From Acanthamoeba sp. SK_2022b (taxonomy: Eukaryota; Discosea; Longamoebia; Acanthamoebidae), in contig JANDJZ010000864.1 in assembly GCA_027943245.1 (NCBI GenBank), positions 1-21,525 on the forward strand: a stretch of DNA of 21,525 bases. Direction: 5' to 3'. Under the pieces are notes generated by a model. That model made no database searches. It was not told where the DNA came from and saw only the letters and a list, made by a program, of their open reading frames with translations. Every line of letters begins with the position of its first letter. Position 1 is the stretch's first letter. Shown here in pieces: positions 17,036 through 21,525 of the stretch. The position numbers and the translations under genes were made by a program.

Positions 17036-18328
17036 ATGCCCAGCACACGCAGCAATGTGTCAGCCGCTCCGTCCCCTTACAACAGTCTGCGCCTCACCAC
17101 CGTGGCCCTGGCCGTCACCGCCGCAATGGCCATGGCCGCCTGCGGGAAAAAGCCCGAAGAACAAGCTGCCGCACAGCAGCAGATGCCCGCCGTCCCTGTA
17201 GGTGTGGTGGTGGCCACCCCCGCCGATGTGGGACTTGTGACCGAGTTGCCCGGCCGCGTGGACGCGCGCCGCGTGGCCCAGATCCGGGCCCGTAGCGCCG
17301 GCATCGTGCAGGAGCGCCTGTTCAAGGAAGGCAGCGACGTGAAGGCCGGCCAGGTGCTGTACCGCATCGATCCGGCGCCCTACCAGGCGACGCTGCAAAG
17401 TGCCAAGGCCACGCAGGCCCGTGCCGAGGCCAACCAGGCCCAGGCACTGGCGCAACTGGAACGCTACCGCCCGCTGGTTGCCGCCAACGCGATCAGCAAG
17501 CAGGACTTCGTCAATGCAGAGGCTGCCTACAAGCAGGCCCAGGCTGACGTCGCGGCCGGCAAGGCCTCCGTGCGGACCGCCGAGATCAATCTTGGCTATA
17601 CCAGCGTCACCGCCCCCATTTCTGGCCGCATCGGCCAGTCTCTGGTGACCGAAGGCGCGCTGGTCGGCCAGGGCGAGGCGACCCCGCTGGCCGTGGTCCA
17701 GCAGATCAATCCGGTCTATGTGAATTTCACCCAGTCGTCCAGCGAAGCCTTCCGGCTGCGCCGCGCGATGGAGCAGGGCAAGCTCAAGAAGGCCGATGGT
17801 GCCGAAGCCGCCAGCGTCGAGGTGCGCCTGGACGATGGCACGGCCTACGAACTCAAGGGCAAGCTGCTGTTCACCGACCTGACCGTGGACAGCTCCACCG
17901 GCCAGGTCACGCTGCGTGCCGAGGTGCCCAATCCCAAGGGATTGCTGCTGCCCGGCATGTATGTGCGCGTGCGCATGGAGCAGGCCCAGGCGTCCAACGC
18001 CATTGCCGTGCCTCAGCAGGCGGTGACGCGCACCGAGACCGGCGACACCGTGAGCGTGGTCAGCGACGACGGCAAGATCACCAAGCGCCAAGTGAAGGTG
18101 ACCACGGCCCAGAACAACCAATGGCTGGTCAGCGAAGGCCTGCAGGCGGGCGAGAAGGTGATGGTCGACGGCTTCCAGAAGCTGCAGATGCTGCCACCCG
18201 GCACGCCGGTCAAGCCCGTACCGTGGCAGCCCGAGGCCGCAGGCGCCCAGAAGCCGGCCGGCACGGCAGCGCCAGCCCCGCAAGCCGCAGCCGATGCCAA
18301 GCCTGCGGACCAGGCAGACAAGAAGTAA
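17036..18328 (+). CDS. RND efflux periplasmic adaptor (membrane-fusion) lipoprotein, AcrA/MexA type
   Basis: 430-residue adaptor that links an inner-membrane RND pump to an outer-membrane channel. The signal peptide ends in MAAC with Cys36 as the lipidation site, so the mature protein should be anchored to the membrane by lipid. The two halves of the lipoyl domain lie at about 77-112 and 187-222 around a coiled-coil hairpin (about 115-185). A beta-barrel domain follows to about 315, then the membrane-proximal domain. The end (about 400-430) is a low-complexity Ala/Pro/Lys tail. ATG at 17036 has AAGGA seven bases upstream. It is first in the operon, 15 nt before the pump gene. It belongs to the AcrA/MexA/TtgA group; drug specificity is unknown. 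Confidence 0.96.
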   Translation: MPSTRSNVSAAPSPYNSLRLTTVALAVTAAMAMAACGKKPEEQAAAQQQMPAVPVGVVVATPADVGLVTELPGRVDARRVAQIRARSAGIVQERLFKEGSDVKAGQVLYRIDPAPYQATLQSAKATQARAEANQAQALAQLERYRPLVAANAISKQDFVNAEAAYKQAQADVAAGKASVRTAEINLGYTSVTAPISGRIGQSLVTEGALVGQGEATPLAVVQQINPVYVNFTQSSSEAFRLRRAMEQGKLKKADGAEAASVEVRLDDGTAYELKGKLLFTDLTVDSSTGQVTLRAEVPNPKGLLLPGMYVRVRMEQAQASNAIAVPQQAVTRTETGDTVSVVSDDGKITKRQVKVTTAQNNQWLVSEGLQAGEKVMVDGFQKLQMLPPGTPVKPVPWQPEAAGAQKPAGTAAPAPQAAADAKPADQADKK

Positions 18329-18343
18329 TCAAGGGGCTCAGCA

Positions 18344-21300
18344 ATGGCCAAGTTCTTTATCGACAGACCGATCTTTGCATGGGTCGTCGCGCTGTTCATC
18401 ATCGTCCTCGGTGGTATCGCGCTGACCAAGCTTCCGATCGCTCAATACCCCAAGGTGGCTCCTCCGGCCATCGTCATCAACACGGCCTATCCAGGCGCGT
18501 CCGCGAAGGTGCTCGAAGACAGCGTGCTGTCCGTGATCGAGCGCGAGATGAACGGCTCGCCCGGCCTGGTCTACATGGAGTCTGTGGCCCAGGCCGACGG
18601 CACGGGCAGCATCACCATCAGCTTCGAGGCCGGCACCAACGTGGACCTGGCGCAGGTGGACGTGCAAAACCGCCTCTCGCGCGCCACGCCGCGCCTGCCT
18701 GCTTCGGTGACGCAGCAGGGCGTTCGCGTGGACAAGGCGTCGTCCAACTTCCTGCTGTTCATCATGCTGTCGTCCGAGGACGCCAAGGCCTATGACACGG
18801 TGGCCCTGGGCGACTATGCCTCGCGCAACATCGTTCCCGAAATCCAGCGTGTGGCAGGCGTGGGCCAGGCACAGCTGTTCGGCACGGAAAAGGCGATGCG
18901 CATCTGGTTCGATCCCGCCAAGCTGCAGGGCTACAAGCTCTCGGCCGAGGACGTGACGGCCGCCATCCGCAGCCAGAACGCCCAGGTGGCCAGCGGCGCC
19001 ATCGGCGACCTGCCCAACATCACGGGCCAGAAGATCGCCGCCACGGTGACGGTGATGGGCCAGCTGTCTTCGATCAGCCAGTTCGAGAACATCGTGCTGC
19101 GCGCCAATGCCGATGGCTCCACCGTGCGACTCAAGGACGTGGCCACCATCGAGATCGGCGGCCAGGCCTACGCGACCTCCGCCCGCCTGAACGGCAAGGA
19201 TGCCGTGGGTATCGGCGTGCAGCTGACGCCCAGCGGCAACGCGCTGGCCACGGCCAAGGCCGTGCATGCACGCATGGAGGAACTGAAGAAGTTCTTCCCC
19301 AAGGGCGTGAATTACTCCATTCCCTACGACAGCTCCAAATTCGTGAGCATCTCCATCGAGAAGGTGGCCCACACGCTGCTGGAAGCCATCGTGCTGGTGT
19401 TCCTGGTGATGTACCTGTTCCTGCAGAACTGGCGCTACACGCTGATCCCGACCATCGTGGTGCCCATTGCACTGCTGGGCACCTTCGCGGTCATGCAGGC
19501 CGTGGGCTTCTCGATCAACGTGCTGGCCATGTTCGGCATGGTGCTGGTCATCGGCATCGTGGTGGACGACGCCATCGTGGTTGTGGAGAACGTCGAGCGC
19601 ATCATGAGCGAGGAAGGCCTGCCGCCGCGCGAGGCCGCGATCAAGGCCATGGGCCAGATCTCGGGCGCCATCGTGGGCATTACGCTGGTGCTGATCGCGG
19701 TGTTCATACCGCTGGCTTTCTTCGCGGGGTCCACCGGCAATATCTACCGGCAGTTCTCCATCGTGATGGTCGCCTCCATCAGCTTCTCGGCCTTCATGGC
19801 GCTGACGCTGACACCGGCTCTGTGCGCAACGCTGCTCAAGCCCGTGGAGGCCGGCCACAACCACGAGAAGAAAGGCTTCTTCGGCTGGTTCAACCGCACG
19901 TTCGCACGCTCGGCCAAGTCCTATGAAGGCTGGGTGGCTCGCCTGCTCAAGCGCTCGGTGCTGATGATCGGCGTGTACCTGGCCGTGATCGCCGGTGCCG
20001 TGGTGGTGTTCCGTGGCCTGCCGACCTCGTTCCTGCCGACCGAGGACCAGGGCTACTTCATCGTCAACGTGCAACTGCCTCCTGGCGCCGCCAAGGAGCG
20101 CACGCTGGAAGTCATGAAGCAGGTCGAGGAGGCCGTGCTGCCGCAGCCCGAAGTGGCCAACATGGTCAGCGTGCTGGGCTTCAGCTTCTCCGGCCAGGGC
20201 CAGAACGCCGCCCTCGCCTTCGTGCCGCTCAAGGACTGGTCTGAACGCAAGGGAGCGGACTCCACGGTGGATGCCATGACGGGCCGCATCATGGGCATGA
20301 CGGCGGGCATACGCGACGCCTTCGTGTTCGCCGTGAACCCGCCGCCCATTCCCGAACTGGGCAATGCCGTGGGCTTCTCGTTCCGCCTGCAGGACCGTGC
20401 CGGCCACGGCCACGATGCGCTGATCAATGCGCGCAACATGCTGCTGGGCATGGCCGGGCAGAGCAAGGTGCTGGCCGGCGTGCGTCCCGACGGCCTGGAA
20501 GACGCGCCGCAGCTGCGCATCGAGATCGACCGCGACAAGGCCAACGCACTGGGCGTGGACTTCACCTCGATCAATGCGGCGCTGTCCACGGCACTGGGCT
20601 CGTCCTACGTCAATGACTTCCCCAACCAGGGTCGTCTGCAGCGCGTGATCGTGCAGGCCGACGCTCCGGCCCGCATGCAGCCCGACGATCTGCTGCGCCT
20701 GAACGCGCGCAATGCCAAGGGCGATCCGGTGCCGCTGTCCACGTTCGCGACCACCAAGTGGGTCAAGGGCGCGCAGCAGACGGTGCGCTACAACGGCTAC
20801 CCGGCCGTGCGCATCGAAGGCTCGGCTGCTCCGGGCTTCAGCTCGGGCGATGCCATGGACGAGATGGAAAAGCTGGCTGCCAAGCTGCCCGAAGGCTTCG
20901 GCTTCGAGTGGACCGGCCAGTCGCGTGAGGAAAAGCTGGCGGGCTCGCAAGCCATCTTCCTGTACGCCTTCGCCATCCTGGCCGTGTTCCTGTGCCTGGC
21001 CGCTCTGTACGAGAGCTGGTCGATTCCGCTGTCGGTGATTCTGGTCGTGCCGCTGGGTCTGCTGGGCGTGGTGCTTGCCACCTTGCTGCGCAACTATTCC
21101 AACGACGTGTACTTCCAGATCGGACTGGTGACGGTGATTGGCCTGTCGGCAAAGAACGCCATCCTGATCGTGGAGTTCGCCAAGGACCTGCAGGCCGAAG
21201 GCAAGGGCCTGATCGAGGCCGCGCTGGAAGCCGCACACCTGCGGTTCCGGCCCATCATCATGACCTCGCTGGCCTTCGGCCTGGGCGTGGTGCCTCTGGT

Positions 21301-21499
21301 GATCGCCTCCGGCGCCAGCTCCGCCAGCCAGCGTGCCATCGGCACCGGCGTGCTCGGCGGCATGATCACCGGCACCGTGCTGGCCGTGCTGTTCGTGCCC
21401 ACCTTCTTCGTCGTGGTGCGCAAGCTGTTCAAGGGCAAGATCAAAACGCACAACCCGCCGTCCACACCGGCCGGCAAGGAGGCCTTGAGCCATGATTAA
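18344..21499 (+). CDS. RND multidrug efflux pump, AcrB/MexB (HAE-1) type
   Basis: 1051-residue proton-driven inner-membrane transporter; the length matches AcrB (1049). It opens MAKFFIDRPIFAWVVALFI, typical of HAE-1 pumps. The proton-relay residues are present: Asp408 and Asp409 in transmembrane helix 4 (VVDDAIVVVENVER), Lys938 in GLSAKNAILIVEFAK, and Arg969 and Thr974 near LRFRPIIMTSLAFGLG. Two large periplasmic loops follow helices 1 and 7. A Gln/Asn-rich, partly polar substrate region cannot be interpreted for specificity. The start has AAGGGG nine bases upstream and lies 15 nt after the adaptor gene. The stop overlaps the next gene by 8 nt. Substrates are probably lipophilic drugs, inferred from the family. 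Confidence 0.97.
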   Translation: MAKFFIDRPIFAWVVALFIIVLGGIALTKLPIAQYPKVAPPAIVINTAYPGASAKVLEDSVLSVIEREMNGSPGLVYMESVAQADGTGSITISFEAGTNVDLAQVDVQNRLSRATPRLPASVTQQGVRVDKASSNFLLFIMLSSEDAKAYDTVALGDYASRNIVPEIQRVAGVGQAQLFGTEKAMRIWFDPAKLQGYKLSAEDVTAAIRSQNAQVASGAIGDLPNITGQKIAATVTVMGQLSSISQFENIVLRANADGSTVRLKDVATIEIGGQAYATSARLNGKDAVGIGVQLTPSGNALATAKAVHARMEELKKFFPKGVNYSIPYDSSKFVSISIEKVAHTLLEAIVLVFLVMYLFLQNWRYTLIPTIVVPIALLGTFAVMQAVGFSINVLAMFGMVLVIGIVVDDAIVVVENVERIMSEEGLPPREAAIKAMGQISGAIVGITLVLIAVFIPLAFFAGSTGNIYRQFSIVMVASISFSAFMALTLTPALCATLLKPVEAGHNHEKKGFFGWFNRTFARSAKSYEGWVARLLKRSVLMIGVYLAVIAGAVVVFRGLPTSFLPTEDQGYFIVNVQLPPGAAKERTLEVMKQVEEAVLPQPEVANMVSVLGFSFSGQGQNAALAFVPLKDWSERKGADSTVDAMTGRIMGMTAGIRDAFVFAVNPPPIPELGNAVGFSFRLQDRAGHGHDALINARNMLLGMAGQSKVLAGVRPDGLEDAPQLRIEIDRDKANALGVDFTSINAALSTALGSSYVNDFPNQGRLQRVIVQADAPARMQPDDLLRLNARNAKGDPVPLSTFATTKWVKGAQQTVRYNGYPAVRIEGSAAPGFSSGDAMDEMEKLAAKLPEGFGFEWTGQSREEKLAGSQAIFLYAFAILAVFLCLAALYESWSIPLSVILVVPLGLLGVVLATLLRNYSNDVYFQIGLVTVIGLSAKNAILIVEFAKDLQAEGKGLIEAALEAAHLRFRPIIMTSLAFGLGVVPLVIASGASSASQRAIGTGVLGGMITGTVLAVLFVPTFFVVVRKLFKGKIKTHNPPSTPAGKEALSHD

Positions 21500-21525
21500 T
21501 CGCAGTACCCCGGTGGCCATCGCCA
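21492..21525 (+). CDS. Start of third efflux gene, probable outer-membrane channel (partial)
   Basis: ATG at 21492 is preceded by AAGGAGG nine bases upstream and overlaps the pump gene's end by 8 nt in another frame. Only 11 codons are visible (MINRSTPVAIA), consistent with the start of a signal sequence but too short to identify. The outer-membrane factor of an OprM/TtgC-type tripartite pump is expected at this place; that identity is inferred from gene order only. Confidence 0.6.
   Translation, partial: MINRSTPVAIA

Noticed and set aside
18338..21520. A 1060-codon open frame on the minus strand opposite the RND pump
   Set aside because: Antisense shadow with His/Arg/Gln-rich composition; the pump gene on the plus strand has full family motifs.

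Overview
The window is a GC-rich stretch of core bacterial chromosome, most likely from a betaproteobacterium of the family Comamonadaceae (a Comamonas/Delftia/Acidovorax-type organism). The basis is the protein sequences, the order tRNA-Tyr, Gly, Thr, tuf, tRNA-Trp, secE, nusG, rplKAJL, rpoBC, and a structured intergenic repeat of a kind I associate with that family. The genus is an inference from memory of related sequences.

Positions 1-1880 (minus strand) hold rsmB, cut by the window edge, preceded by a LemA-family membrane protein gene. The two share a 4-nt ATGA overlap. Positions 1935-2135 hold the strong intrinsic terminator of the rpoBC operon and a cluster of four hairpins resembling a dispersed repeat.

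Positions 2136-16122 (all minus strand) form the transcription/translation block. Read in the direction of transcription it runs tRNA-Arg(CCG), a promoter, tRNA-Tyr(GTA), tRNA-Gly(TCC), tRNA-Thr(GGT), tuf, tRNA-Trp(CCA), secE, nusG, rplK, rplA, rplJ, rplL, rpoB, rpoC. These genes supply EF-Tu and the tRNAs it carries, the SecE translocon subunit, the antiterminator NusG, the L11/L1 and L10/L12 stalk-region ribosomal proteins, and the two large RNA polymerase subunits. Visible control points are a sigma70-type promoter upstream of tRNA-Tyr, a promoter overlapping the nusG 3' end that would drive rplKA, leader structures before rplK and rplJ, and two hairpins in the rplL-rpoB gap.

Positions 16205-21525 hold a tripartite RND drug-efflux locus: a TetR/AcrR-type repressor (minus strand, TTG start) diverging from a membrane-fusion lipoprotein, an AcrB/MexB-type HAE-1 pump, and the first codons of a third gene, expected to be the outer-membrane channel. 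The divergent gap carries a 28-bp palindrome whose two ends each form an outward-facing TATAAT box, so one repressor-bound site could silence both directions.

I see no prophage, insertion sequence, CRISPR array, rRNA gene or clearly new multi-gene system. No gap exceeds 300 bases; the largest (10502-10778, 11722-11947, 1935-2135) are described below. The most interesting points are regulatory: the symmetric operator/promoter, the leader hairpins of the efflux operon, the hairpin cluster behind rpoC, and several start-codon reassignments.
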